This document shows positions 1-11,372 of a DNA stretch of 27,500 nt, one piece after another. The DNA is from Chromera velia (taxonomy: Eukaryota; Sar; Chromeraceae): contig JAHBMJ010000565.1 in NCBI GenBank assembly GCA_018398765.1, positions 1-27,500 of the forward strand, given 5' to 3'. A program made the position numbers and the translations under genes. Position 1 is the stretch's first letter. Every line of letters starts with the position of its first letter. Under the pieces are notes generated by a model. It was given only the letters and a program-made list of their open reading frames with translations. It did not search any database and had not been told where the DNA came from.

Positions 1-486
1 TGCTCTTGCTTGGCTAGGGAGACGCCCCCACCTCATGCTCAGGCGGGATGGTCAGTGAAAGGGGGAGATGGTTTTAGATTGGTCTCCCACGCCTAGGCAC
101 GCATAGAATGGCCACAAATTAATGTCCAGGGTATCCGCGTCGCGCGCACCCGCGAGTCGCGCGAAATCGTCTTCCTTTTTTTCCTTCCAATTCTTTTTTT
201 TTTTTGCGTTACTAATAATACGTCTGAGCTGGACGTATATATCCACTCAGTGCATGTGCCCCACTGCCCCTTCCGATGGCGGTCAAAACACTTTAACGGA
301 TCTCACATACACATCTCAGCAGCAGCATAGGCACGTTTTCGCAGAGCTGAACTGGAGGATGACTCCCAGTAACCACTTTATCTCGCGTCAAAGAATGATG
401 TACCGCGCAATGACACGCAACAGGAATGGAGACAGATAGATTCGAACTTCATACAGAATTGACTGACTGCGTGCATCTCTGACAGG
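1..486. other. Left-edge flank, no gene assigned
   Basis: It contains T-rich tracts at 176-205 and two overlapping frames of about 60-105 codons with no splice partner or recognisable motif. It probably holds the 5' flank or 5' UTR, possibly with a non-coding exon, of the gene starting at 487; CTGACAG just before that ATG could be an acceptor. Confidence 0.4.
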
Positions 487-2745
487 ATGGACGCCCCAAC
501 TCCTCAGTCCTCCACTCCTCAGCACGGACGCTCCCGTTCCCCCTCAGCAGTGTTTAAGAAAAGGGGGTCCCTGCCGACAGAGTTCGAGGACGCAGACCAC
601 ACACCCGCAGCCGTCTACCAATTCCACGGGTACAGTGCCAAAGAAAATTTGGGGGTCTGGAAGAGGCAGCAGGCATGGTTCGACACTTTCTCCCTGACAC
701 CGGAGCAGTGGAACAGCCCGGCAGGCCCTCTGAGGCCCCCACACGCAATGGCGGCGGTGCTTCGGTCAGCTTGGCTTAATTTCGTTTGGTTCTTCTTGGT
801 TTCCATTCAGTGAGTCAGACAGAGGCAAGATGCATGCAGTCAGTCAATTAGTCAGTCAATCAATCGTTTAATCGGTCTGTCATTGACTCACTCTCACTTC
901 TGTCTGTCCGTCCCTGTGCCGCCCCCATTGCTTCTCTCACTCTCAATCTGACCCTCAACGCACTTGTACAGCACCATATATAGTCATGCATGCAGTCAGT
1001 CAGTCAACCAGCCAGGCAGTCAGTCAGTCAGTCAGTCAGTCAGTCAGTCAGTCAGTCAGTCAGTCAGTCAGTCAGCCAGTCAGTCCGTCGGTCGGTCACT
1101 CAGTCAGGCAGTTAGTCAATCAGTCAATCAGTCAGTCAGGCAGTCAGTCAGTCTGGTGGGCAGGTCCTCTGTATAGCTACCCACACGGATGCTGTATGCG
1201 TAATTTCAGCTCTGCCCTGGGGTCTGTGGCTGGTGAGGACTGGCGTTTTCGTCGTGCGATCGGGTTAGACTCTTTCTCGACCACCGGGATTCTCTACCCT
1301 GAGGTCTTCCACATGCATCTGGATAGCTCGGCAGGAAAACAGGGGGCCGAGGGAGAGGGAGAGGAAGCGGGAGGGAAGGACGGGGATGGAAGTGGAGGGA
1401 GGGGAGGAGGGGACAAGACGGGGACGTCAAAGGGGCAGCAACTGAAGGAACTTTTAAGTTGCAGAAAACCGTCAGTCAGTCAGTCAGTCAGTCAGTCAGT
1501 CAGCCATTCATGAAAACAATCGACGGGGCCGACAGGCTGAGCGTGAACGTGGAAAAGATGACAACAAATGAGTGGAATGAAATTTCATTTTCCCCTCGCT
1601 TTCTGTCCTTTTTCTATCAGCTGCTTGCACACCCACAATTTTAAGTTCAGCAAATGGCGGGTGAAGTCATTTCCAGATGAGGCCCAAAATACGCAATGCG
1701 GCCCTGCCGGCTGTCGTTTCCAGCTCCACGTTCTTCTAGATCGCAACAGTCTCTCTTCACGGGGATGGTTCTTTCTTTTGTGCTTTGTAGATCTTTTTAG
1801 TCTGAAATCATTCAATTGAAGAAGACACCTTGGCCAGTCCAGCTTCCAGCTAGACATGAGTTTGATGTCTCGTAGTGTTTTCTTCAAACTCCGCTGTGTC
1901 ACAGGTACCTCGGCCCATACGACTTCTCTTTTTTCTTTTTTCTTCAATTCTCTGTTTTCTTCTTTTTTCTTCAGGTACCTCGGCCCATACGACTTCGAAA
2001 TTGAAAGGCATGAGGCAGAGCAGAGAGAAAAGGCCAAAGGAAAGGAAGGAGACGGCGACGGAGACAGGGACAGAGAGAGGGACAAGATGATGCAGTCCAA
2101 CTCTCTCCTCCAAGCGGGGCGCCTCCGCTTTCCCGTCTCCTCCTCCTGTGTGTGTGGCTGTGGGGGCCTTTGTTTCTGCGGGGAGGGGCCGGGAGACCAG
2201 ATGCTGAGGGACACAGCAGCAGCCGGGAAGGTGCGGCTGTTTCGCCTGTCTGAAGGAGGTCTGTCTGTCTGTCCTTTATTGCGTTCTTCGATGGCATCAT
2301 TTTTTTTCTCTCTCTGGAATGCGCTCTGTTCTGCTTTTCCTTTACTTTGTATATCTATGTGTCTTTCTGTGTGTCGGCGCATCGATCCATGCCTCCACCG
2401 ATTTTGCTTCTCGCATGATACACACACACACACACACACGCACACACACCTCCGGAAGGTTCATGAGACCTTCGTTCGTTGGGAAATACACCTTCATGGA
2501 CGGGATACTCTCTCTTCCTCTGGCCCTTTGCAGAGAGTGCATGGGACAGGTTGCAGGCCAACCAGAGCTTTGACGCCTTCAAACGGCAGGCCGCTCTCCG
2601 CCTCCCTCTCCACGACAAGAGGTCCCATGATTGGACTCTGCACGTACACATGGCGGCAGGGGAAATGGAGAGAATAGGACAGAGACAAGTCAAGTGGGAG
2701 GACATTAAGGTCAGAGAGATGGGTTGAATGGGGATGCTTTGTGGT

Positions 2746-2784
<39 letters not shown>

Positions 2785-3336
2785 ATGGGTGCGCGCGCGC
2801 GTACGTCTGTGCGGGTGGGTGGCATTTTCACTGCCGCGTCCTTTCGAGAAGTGGACAGTGGGTTCGAAAGAAATTTTGACGTTTTGAAACCTATCCTCAT
2901 CTGTTCTGTTCTTGCACTCCACGTTCCATTTTAGGCCCACTTGGAGGCGTTCCTCTGTGTAGGCATCAAACTGAGCAGTGAGCCTTTTGGAGAACAGGAG
3001 GAGGCCCCGGGAAGCCACGGAAAGAAGGGGGGGAGGAGGAAGGCGGGAGGGAAGGGAGGGAAGTCAGGCAGAAGGCCAGCGAGACAAGAGCCTATTGCAG
3101 CGGAACCCTTCTTGATCCCTCCTACCAGAATTTTGTCCATGAGACAGAAGAGGCTGACAGAGGGGGTCCTGGGAAGCCCCACCATCACGACTCACGGGCA
3201 GTTCCCCAGACAGTTTGCGTGTGAGGTGATACCGGACCTTCTCGGGCGCTCCTTCCCTGCACCCTCAGGCCCTTGGCTGTCAGTCAATTCTCTCGACCTC
3301 TTTTACTCAGCCTTTGGCTCTCTCGCCTTCGTTGTT

Positions 3337-3413
<77 letters not shown>

Positions 3414-3451
3414 CTCTCGCTCTCTGTGTGTGTGTGAGCGCGCGCGCGTGC

Positions 3452-3518
<67 letters not shown>

Positions 3519-3532
3519 TATGTATGTGTGTA

Positions 3533-3567
<35 letters not shown>

Positions 3568-4624
3568 TCGACTTTGGAGGGGGGTGGCTTTGGCACAGAG
3601 GAAAAGGGAATCCTCTGCAGGCAAGACCTAACTACCTTTTGGGCGATATTTATTCACACTTACTACCCCCCTTTCCTGTTCATCCTTGCTTCGCTTGCAG
3701 GGAAGCGGATCTTCAGGGGGCCCTTGGTTATTTAGAAGTGTCAGTTTGTCAGGGAGAGAGTTGCATTTCGAATTCATTCTTAATTTTTTTCTCCTTGAGC
3801 CAGAACCAAAATCTGGTTATATATTTTGAGTCCCGACTGAAGCGTCTTTTCTTTGGAACTGAGGCTGCCAGATTAGGTGAACTGGAGTCGTTTCGTACCT
3901 TGATTCCTCTTCGTGCTTGAACATGACATCGTGCACTGTGGATATACCGCGTTCCAGTAATTTCCCGTATGCCGTGTCTTGCTCCATCAAGATTGTCTCT
4001 TCTGTGTCTCTTCATCTTCTTTATCCATCCGATATGTTGCAGACACCAGATGCTTGCACCTGCCCTGACTCGCATTCTCATCACCTCCCACGCCCTCTCC
4101 TTCACTCTAAAACGAGCCCCTCTCTACCCTTCAACGTGCCAAATGCTCAAGAGGCAAGCAGGAACTTCCAGAGACCCCGCGGACACGGATGACAAGGACA
4201 GAGGACCAGACACAGACAGGCCCATGTCGGCCTACAGCCGCCATCTGGCCAGCAAAATCTCCCCTTACAACCCCCCTCCCCAGGAGCTTTCGGACCCGCA
4301 AGACAGAATTTCGCAGTCGCGGTGGTACCTCACACCGGAGGACATCGAACTCGTGTCGCAGGAGCTGGGGGCAAAGGATGGCGCGGGGCCGTCGCGCCCC
4401 TCTTCCAAGCAGCAGGGCGGCGTCTCCCGGATTGTGTATGAGCGCGCCAGAGGGGAGAAGTGGAGTCGTTCCTCCTCTGTGTGCAGCAACAAGGAAATGC
4501 CGAGACACAAGGGAGGAAGGCCAAGGGTGCCCGGGTGGGAGAGAGAGTCCCAGGTGGCCCCCCCTCCCAGGATGACGAATCGTTGGGGTCAGTTCAGGTG
4601 GCTCTGTTGGGTGGGTAAGTGAAT

Positions 4625-4664
<40 letters not shown>

Positions 4665-7600
4665 CAATGTAGTGCAACATCATACATACGTTTTTGTTGC
4701 GGTATTTGCAGCCCATTGCGGAATTCGAACGGACAAGCGGACGATTGCCATCTCGCTACAGAGGTTGGTCGGAAAGTGAGGGAAGGGGAAGGGGGAAGAA
4801 TGGGATGTCCTACCTGTCTACGCGGTTGTGTCCCTGTCTTCGCAAAGTCCTTACTCCGCGCCAGTGGGCTCGTCCTTTATCAATGAAATGATTGTGCTCC
4901 GTCTTTTTCTCCTTTTCTCTCTGCATGTTGATTTTTTCCAGTAAGAACAAACTGCACAAGGGAACACATAAGCCGTTTTCACCAAAACAACAGTTGAAAA
5001 AGCCTGCCTGTCTGTCCCCGCGTGCAGTATGCAGGTTGCCCAGCTGGAGCCTCAGATCGTTGCGAGAAGAATACTGAAGGTGAGGGGAATTGGGAGGAGA
5101 ACATTTACTGCAGTGTCGAACTGCTTTCCCTCCCTCATCGATCCTTTGCCGTCGTACCTTGTTCTTCTCCTAGCCTCTATTCTTCCTGAAACCTGTCAGA
5201 TACACGCAACTGCATGGGCGTCTGTCGATCGGTCTAGAGGGACGATTGCGCTTGTCTGTGTGCTTTTTCTCCCTCTTTTTGGTCTTCACATAGATTTGCG
5301 TAGAGTGATCTCTATCTGCCTTCTGTCCCTTTATGTGTCTCTCTGCGCATGTTCCTCCTTATCCTGCCCAGGCAATCTCCTCCTTCCTACCGTTGGCTGT
5401 ACTTTGAATTCATTGAGCATGCTGTACTTCTTCCGTTTGCAGGTACACTTGTTTTATCTCTCCACTTGTGAATGACTACTGTATGTGATGCAGTTGGTGA
5501 CTCGCGCAATTTTGATTTCTTGGGGCCTTGCCGACTGTTCCCTGGCCCCCTGTCTGATGAACACGAAGGACCTCTCTCTTCTGAGCGGGCGCAATGTGAG
5601 AACCAGGAGGCGTCACTCTGCATTCCCGACTGCAGTACAAAGCCCTGCACTGACAAGGGACACATCGGCAGATAAGGACAAGGACAAGGACAAAATGAAG
5701 CCCAGAGGAGTAGGAGGAGTAACAGGACTGTCCAGGCCAACAGACAGAGACCCGGCTTCACCCCGAGAAAGAGTTGTCTCACCAAGTCAGTACAAGCAGG
5801 GAGATCTAAGAGAGTGTCTTTCATTCATTGTGGCGTGATTCTTCTCTCCGCTCGTCTGCGTGACTTTGCTTGCATGCTCTTTTGACCTCCTGCTATTTTC
5901 TTCTACTCCTCTTTCAATCAAGAAAGATCACCGGGGACTGCGTGTGCGCTGTTGATGGATCTTCTTTCGCGCTTCTGCATGTTCTTCAATCATGGATGAG
6001 TTTGTTGACAGTGTTGGTGGAATGTTTCTCTGGCTGTTTGTTTGGTTGTTTGGTCAATGCACACTCACGCAGGTCCAGGCAAAAAAGTTGGGATTTCTGA
6101 TCCGGGAGGTGGCGGCGGCACCAGGGGCAGGTCTCGGCTGGGGTCCGCTAGAAGGAAGGGGAAGCAGAGAGGAGATGGGTCTGAGGGCAGAGAGAAGGAC
6201 CCCTCAGCAGAGGCTCTGGCGTCCTCCTTGGCAGAGGAGACGGACAGAAGACCCTGGTGTCAGTCGGGGAAGGGATGGACAGGCAGAATGTGCGAGACTG
6301 TTTTTGAGCTTTGGCCCGTGTCTGTGCGGGTGTTCACTGAGTGAGACTTTCTCACAACTGTTTCTAAATGCTTTGTATCCCAGTCGCCCGATATTGTATT
6401 GTGTTGTGGCTGCATATGTCTCTTCTGCAAGCAACTTTCTGTTGTGCGACTGGGCGTCGATGCAATTTCAGGTAGACCTGCAGTAAAGCAAGATGGATCG
6501 AGGAAAATTAAGTCGAATGGACAGAAAGCAAGCACGGACAACAGAAGACCGAAGGAGTCGGAAAAGTGCGCCCGCTCGCGCGCGAGAGAGAGACCAAAAA
6601 TCGTGGTGGAGTCGCTTTGGCATGAGGACACTTACTTTCCTCACGAGCAGGTCTCGTGTTCAATTTTCGCGACAATTCGAACTAATCAATGTGTTTTGTT
6701 TTTTCATGCACCCACATGTGCCTGTGTGTGCATGCATGAATGCAGTGTTGTGCCCCGTGTGCCTTCGAAAGTTGTTCCACGTTTGCAAAATGGATTTGGT
6801 TGATCGGTCGGTCGGTTTTCTTTCTTTTTTTTTTCGCGTACTTTGTGCTAGGCACACTTCTTCATTGAGTCTTTCGTTTTCCCTGCTCTTGTCTTGCCCC
6901 CATGTCTCTGGTATCGGGCTGTTCTGCTGTACTTCTGTTTGTTTTTGTGAGTTCTCTATTGTTTCCTAGACTCTTGTCTGTCTTATTTTGATCATCTGGC
7001 TCCGTCGTTTTCTTTTCATCTGTATCTTTGACACCATAATGGCATGTGATGATGACGCTGACGTTAAACTCTTCTCCTGGGGACTCTCTGGCTGTTGCTT
7101 CCCCTGCCTTGACGCTACCATGTCGCTGGGCTCGTATGAGCGTCTCTATCCCTCTTCTCCCGCCTCGGGCTTTTTGCAGGTACTGTCGACTGAATGCACT
7201 CCTTCCTCGGTGGTTTCCTGACGAGTTGCGGTGGTGAGTTGTTTGGAATTTTATGGATGGATACTGGGGTGGTTGGGGTGCCACACCATTTGCGGGGATG
7301 TGTGCTGTGAACGAATTTGGAGCATTCAATAAGCTTGTGTGTTTTGCAGAAAGGTCAAAAAAAAGTTTTTTTCTGTGTCAGCCACCACACCTTGATTCTC
7401 ACCCTCACCCTATTTGCAGGATCCACGCCCGGCTGATCCAGATGGGGGCCCCCCTCCACGTCTCTATCACTCACTTGAACCCGATAGTCAAGTCAGGCGG
7501 GGGGGGGGGAGACGGAAGGGACGAGAAGTGGCTCTGTGTATGTCTGCCGGAATTTGGAGCAGAGAAGAGAGAACATGTGAACAGGGTTGTATGAATCTTT

Positions 7601-8886
7601 CTGTTTGCGGGCTCCTCGCATGAAGAGCGAAAACGTCAATGACCCTTCAACATCAGTGACCAACCTTAACAGTTCACGGATGTGAGTCAGCGTGACAAAA
7701 TCAAATGTTGGGCGTGCGTGGCGATGCTTGTGTGCAGCTTCCCCCGTCCCCCCGCTCTTCGCGAGGGTCTGCGAAAATTGGGAGGAGACACGGAGCTGGA
7801 GTCTGCGCGGTTGGTTCTTCTGATTGTGCCTGCACAGAAACACTGACCCTTTTTTCCTTCGATGTGAACAATTGTGTGGACAGGCACGCGGATGCTTCTT
7901 GGGGCGTGGTGGCGGAGAGGATTGTGGGGTGCTTTTGTCTGTTGTATAAGTCTTCGCCGGCACAGACTTGTGTGTCAGGACCGGAATACCAGCGGAGGGT
8001 TAATAAAACGAATGAAAAGGCCGCTTCCGAGATTAATACATGGGCATGTGCATCTGAAGCAGTCTTGTGTCTGTGGGCGCTCTTCTTTCTTATCTTCATA
8101 TCTATGTCTCGATCTGCCGACCTGTCTCTCTGACTGTCTCTCTCTCCATCTTGACGCTTCTAGAAAGGGCCAGGACTGTGAGTGCAGAAAGAGCAATTTC
8201 ATGTCAATTTCTTCTTCACCACTGAACAACCCCCTCATATGACTGCAGAGGCCGACTGCTCCTCGGGACGACCAGCCAAGGCAACGTGTTCCTCCCCCTG
8301 AAGGGCGCCTGCATCGACCTGGAGTCCTTCTCTGAGGAGGGACCGCAGCACCCCCTCACGACCAAATACGCACCCCCACCAGAGGACCCCCTGAGGCTCC
8401 TTCAGCCAAAGGAGGAGCAGGACAACAGGGGGCAACCGCCAGGAGGGAGGACCTTCAACCTGTGGGCAGGTGGGTAGAACTGGAAAGATAAGGTTTGAGT
8501 TGCTTTTCTGTGCTGTGATGTGGTCTCTGTGTGCTGAAGGTAAGTGTGTTTCTTTCCTGCTTCTGGACATTGTATCTACCAGCATATAGCATTGAGAATG
8601 TGTGTTCAACACTCGCGCTGGCTTTCGCACAATCTCGTCTTCTGTATTCCTTTGCTGAAATTCCTGGTCCTCCTATCCTTTCCCCTCTCTCTATGCCCCC
8701 GCGCATGTGTCAGAAGACAGACTGCATGTGTCGTTGGAATGCTGGCATGCAGGTTTCAACAAAAGGGGGGCAACCGCGGGAGGAGCAGGCAAGCGGCGGC
8801 AAATTCGGAATCTCCTCACGGGGGGATTCATTTCCGTAAAAGACGCTCAGCCTTCCAACTCTTCTGCAACCCGTGTAAAAAAATGA
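487..8886 (+). CDS. Archaemetzincin-like protein (M54 family), predicted catalytically inactive; 17 exons
   Basis: Phase-consistent exon model: 487-764, 1975-2258, 2534-2709, 2935-3278, 3701-3737, 4152-4614, 4712-4763, 5028-5079, 5494-5785, 6073-6258, 6472-6690, 6746-6806, 7180-7233, 7420-7537, 8164-8177, 8249-8469 and 8753-8886 (TGA). It sums to 2985 nt, or 994 aa. Family blocks, in order: an N-terminal part resembling the archaemetzincin prodomain ([14 protein letters not shown], then [11 protein letters not shown]); the zinc-motif exon 5494-5785, with [13 protein letters not shown]; and the second Cys pair plus helix ([28 protein letters not shown]). Archaemetzincins are zinc proteases with HExxHxxGxxHCx4CxM followed by CxxC. 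Here HE, the second His and the third His read RA, I and D, so hydrolysis is unlikely, but all four cysteines remain. The known human paralogues are about 360-500 aa; this protein is longer through disordered Lys/Arg/Gly inserts and about 200 extra C-terminal residues. Weakest parts of the model: the end of exon 4, exons 5-6, the 6690 donor, and whether 487 is the true start, since CAG just precedes it. Confidence 0.6.
765..1974 (+). other. Intron 1 of the archaemetzincin-like gene
   Basis: A 1.2-kb intron from CG|gtcagc to ttcttCAG|G. It holds two (CAGT)n blocks (about 991-1153 and 1471-1503), a purine-rich stretch near 1340-1430, and the duplicated acceptor at its 3' end. Open frames across the CAGT blocks (Ser/Val/Gln repeats) are products of the repeat and are not annotated as genes. 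Confidence 0.6.
991..1153 (+). repeat. (CAGT)n tetranucleotide repeat
   Basis: Nearly pure CAGT units with some CAAT, CCGT and GGGC interruptions, inside intron 1. A second short block of the same unit lies at 1471-1503. Confidence 0.95.
1902..1996 (+). repeat. 70-bp tandem duplication of a 3' splice site and exon start
   Basis: The 25 bp from CAG through TACCTCGGCCCATACGACTTC occur at 1902-1926 and again, identically, at 1972-1996, a period of 70. Between the copies is a pyrimidine tract. Both copies have a pyrimidine-rich stretch and AG before GTACC, so each could serve as acceptor. Only the downstream copy (exon from 1975) keeps the frame with exon 1 (CG+G, then [10 protein letters not shown]); use of the upstream copy would shift the frame. 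Confidence 0.85.
2420..2449 (+). repeat. (CA)n dinucleotide repeat
   Basis: A CA run with one interruption in intron 2 of the archaemetzincin-like gene. It is the one clear CA-orientation tract on the sense strand of this gene; the other dinucleotide tracts are GT or CT. Confidence 0.95.
3340..3566 (+). repeat. Compound (CT)n-(CTTT)n-(GT)n microsatellite
   Basis: Successive blocks of CT, TTTC, mixed CG/TG and GT with TATG interruptions, in the intron after exon 4. The order CT then TG on the sense strand recurs in the minus-strand genes near 19.85 kb and 20.33 kb. Confidence 0.95.
4628..4662 (+). repeat. (TG)n repeat after a gtaagt donor
   Basis: A pure TG run starting about 13 bases after the strong donor gtaagt at 4615, occupying over a third of a 97-bp intron (4615-4711). 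Confidence 0.95.
5494..5785 (+). other. Exon carrying the degenerate zinc-protease motif of the archaemetzincin-like gene
   Basis: The acceptor is ...gatgCAG ending at 5493, entered in phase 0. The exon leaves in phase 1 at A|gtcagt (5785/5786). Residues 3-23 of the exon align without gaps to the archaemetzincin active-site helix. Codons at 5503-5508 give Arg-Ala where His-Glu is expected. The codon at 5515 gives Ile for the second His, the Gly codon at 5524 is kept, and the codon at 5533 gives Asp for the third His. The cysteines at 5536 and 5551 keep the Cx4C spacing and are followed by Leu-Met-Asn, as in the family. The other two frames contain no HExxH. The rest of the exon is basic and then Lys/Asp-rich (KDKDKDKM), probably disordered. 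Confidence 0.7.
6746..6806 (+). other. Exon with the second structural cysteine pair (LCPVCLRKL)
   Basis: A 61-nt exon between ...gaatgcAG and CG|gtcggt. It encodes [19 protein letters not shown], and the split Arg codon joins to YCRLNALL of the exon at 7180. The CPxCLRKL string followed by a (D/V)xVxRY helix is the most recognisable signature of archaemetzincins. The two cysteines (codons 6751 and 6760) would complete a Cys4 zinc site with those at 5536 and 5551. Entry phase is 1, which fits a 55-bp intron (6691-6745) but not the stronger-looking donor at 6651; this upstream junction is the least certain point of the model. Confidence 0.7.
8164..8177 (+). other. 14-nt microexon
   Basis: A pyrimidine tract ending cttctag is followed by AAAGGGCCAGGACT and the donor gtgagt. 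Taken in phase 0 from the gtatgt donor at 7538, it encodes Lys-Gly-Pro-Gly plus two bases. These complete a Leu codon with the first base of the exon at 8249 ([12 protein letters not shown]). Without it, the exons at 7420 and 8249 do not join in frame. Confidence 0.5.
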
Positions 8887-9600
8887 AAACAACTTGAAAT
8901 GCCAACTTCTTTCAATCAAAATTCAAAGAATACTGACTTGATTTATTAGTTTAATATACGATTTTAATACGTTAAACTTGAAAAAGATTCAAAAAGTCTG
9001 GAAAGAATGATACCAGGAATGATATTTTATTCATAAACAATTTGATTTTATCAATTTAACTCTAGACGTATGATCACAGGCTATTCACAGCATGTGACAG
9101 CAAAAAGAAAGAAGAAAAAAAAGTGAACCAAAATTGGTTTAAATTATTTTTTTACGACCATATGATTGAAAGGTCTGGTTCGCACGCAAGGCTATCATCA
9201 ATATGCGTTTGCCATTGATCAATCAGCTAATTCTGACATACTGCACTAAGTGCACTTAAATTATTTCTTTTTTACTTATATAACACCAAAACAACAGTTA
9301 TGCAACACTTCAACATTGAACAGTTGTTTGCTAGGTTGTTTATGACTAAGTTTCTTACTTAACATCGTTAGCAAAAAAAAAAAATGCGAGAATTTGTGTT
9401 AATTTCTTTTATTGTAATAGGCCTAGATCTGACTTACTCTCTCACTTTCAATTCTCACTGAAACAGAAATAAAAACTAGGAATACTAACATTGTATATTA
9501 ATTGTTGTCACCATGCACTCAGGTTGAGCATCTATAACTTTAATAATTAAAGAATGCTATAGAAATAATTATTAAATGTAAACTTTAATTCGAATCACTG
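8887..9600. other. AT-rich spacer, no gene seen
   Basis: Base composition drops sharply to AT-rich a few dozen bases after the stop at 8884-8886. There are no long frames on either strand and no splice-like exons. It probably holds the 3' UTR and intergenic DNA. Confidence 0.7.
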
Positions 9601-10490
9601 CTCAGCTGCCGTCTCTGACCTGGCCCGCTCATTCCTCGACCTGCTTTGACATGCTTTTGTCCTCTTTCGTCCTTTTGGTGACTGTGTGCACTTTTCCGTC
9701 CAAAAATGAAAAAAGGATTGCCATCGCCCTCACAGTTGTCTCCAGAGATGTCCCCCAATCTGGCATGCTGTCAGTCCTTTTCCTCAAGAAGCTGTTTTGC
9801 CACGGTGCTCTAAGGAGTCAGTGAGGGTCTGCATATCCTAGTATACCCATGTAAGTCAAAGTCGCTTCAAGTCTCCACCTCCCCAAGGGCGAACGTCTCT
9901 CTGCACTGACGCTTCGGTCAAACTTGAATGAAATTCAGATGGTCCAAATTCATTTTATTCTCGATCTCGATTCAATCCATGACCTTCACAGAGACCGACC
10001 AGAAGCATCCTATGCAGACCGCTCCCTCCACGTCATTTCTTTCCCCTACCTAAATTGATTGTCATCTCATTCATGCTTCTTCTCCTTTTTTGGCTCTCTC
10101 TGAAGCTTCTTTTAACGAACTGTTCCACCAGAAAAAGGGGGATCGTGTCCTTTTTGAACGTTCTCAGGAAGGAATTCAGATGCCGGGGTCGATGTGATCG
10201 TCTCCGAGCAGTCAAGCCTCTGCCTACAGACTTTTCCTAGCTGTCATTTCCCGGAATTTCCAGAAGACCCACAAGCCAACGTTCATCTGCAGCACAAAAT
10301 ATGGCAGCAAGGAAAAGGGAGTGTGACAGAAAGAAAAAAGCAAAGAAAGAAAGAAGAAAGCAAAAAAAGAAAGAAAAAGGAGGTGGCTGAGTGGGGTAGA
10401 AGGAAGACAGACAGGGCCCGACAGAATGATGTCATTGTGTAACTCTCTGAACTGATTTCTCCTTATCTTCAAGAGGTTTTGCCCTACTTA
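9601..10490. other. Mid-GC spacer, no gene recognised
   Basis: Composition returns to that of the genic parts, but frames are short and I could not assemble a phase-consistent exon set on either strand. The 10320-10380 part is an A/G-rich AAAG-type tract. Confidence 0.5.
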
Positions 10491-10738
10491 AACTGACGTG
10501 CAAAAGACTGATGGCCAGAGAAGGGCAGAGACACTGATTTATACAGAAAAGAGAAAGAAGGAGAGACAAAGAGAGAGAAAGTCCCTTTTTTCTTCTTTCT
10601 ACTCGTCTTTTCTCGTTTCAGGTTTATGGACAGAGTCACATCTGTCTCGATTGAAAAATACTGAATACTTAGAAAAAACCAAACAAACCTTGTGCGGAGG
10701 AAGGTGCAGCCTGGAATGGAAAGTCAATCGTCTCTTGA

Positions 10739-11275
10739 AACTGTCTTCCTTCCTTCCTTCCTTTCTTTCTTTCTTTCTTTGTTTGTTTCTTTCTTTCTTA
10801 CAACCTTCCTGGTGTCCTTTTATTCCCTGAAAGAATCTTCCTGAATTCAACTTTCAAAGAAAAGAGCAGTCCTGCCAGCACAAACACAAACAGACAGACT
10901 ATATCGTCTTTTCTTCACCTCACTTTTTCCGAATCGCTTCCTTTCTTTCGGACAGACAGGCAGACAGATAGACAGACAGACAAACAGATACACAAACAAG
11001 CAGACACAGACAAACAAACAGAGCCTTCCTTTCATTCTCTTCTGTTTTCTTCTTTTCTTTTGGCGCGCTCTCAGTGGAAGGATATCAGAGCTTCAGGTAT
11101 TGAGTCGTATCCTGTGGCCCTTCACTGTCCAGTGCAGGGTTGCCCTCTTGCACTTCCACATTCTTTCCATCTGAACGAGTTCGTTTCTTTTCATTTCCTT
11201 TCGCATAGGGACCTTTTTGTTTGTATGTGACAGACAGACAGACAGAGAGACAAAAAGACAGGCAGACAGACAAAA

Positions 11276-11318
<43 letters not shown>

Positions 11319-11339
11319 AAGACAGACAGACAGACAAAA

Positions 11340-11372
<33 letters not shown>

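Noticed and set aside
425..450. TTCGAA element like a tRNA T-loop
   Set aside because: There is no pairing acceptor or anticodon stem around it. Other TTCGA matches (2866, 9590, 17193) failed the same test.
986..1513. Ser/Gln/Val repeat frame across the CAGT arrays
   Set aside because: The repeat is open in several frames, and the region is removed as intron 1 by a junction that restores a protein-like frame.
1585..2445. 286-codon minus-strand frame
   Set aside because: It is antisense to exon 2 and intron 1 of the plus-strand gene, with repeat-derived Val-Cys and Ser-Leu ends and no splice partners.
3279..3333. Alternative longer end of exon 4 ([16 protein letters not shown]) that resembles the archaemetzincin DLYP...FVFG block
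   Set aside because: Not rejected outright. It would leave in phase 0 at a poor gtttct/gttgtt donor, which does not join to the [12 protein letters not shown] frame at 3701, so the gtcagt donor at 3279 was used in the model instead.
3303..3631. Long frames of Thr-His, Cys-Val, Ser-Leu or Arg-Glu repeats
   Set aside because: They are translations of CT, CTTT and GT microsatellites in all frames and lie in an intron. The same applies at 11.1-11.5, 20.2-21.4 and 24.6-24.9 kb.
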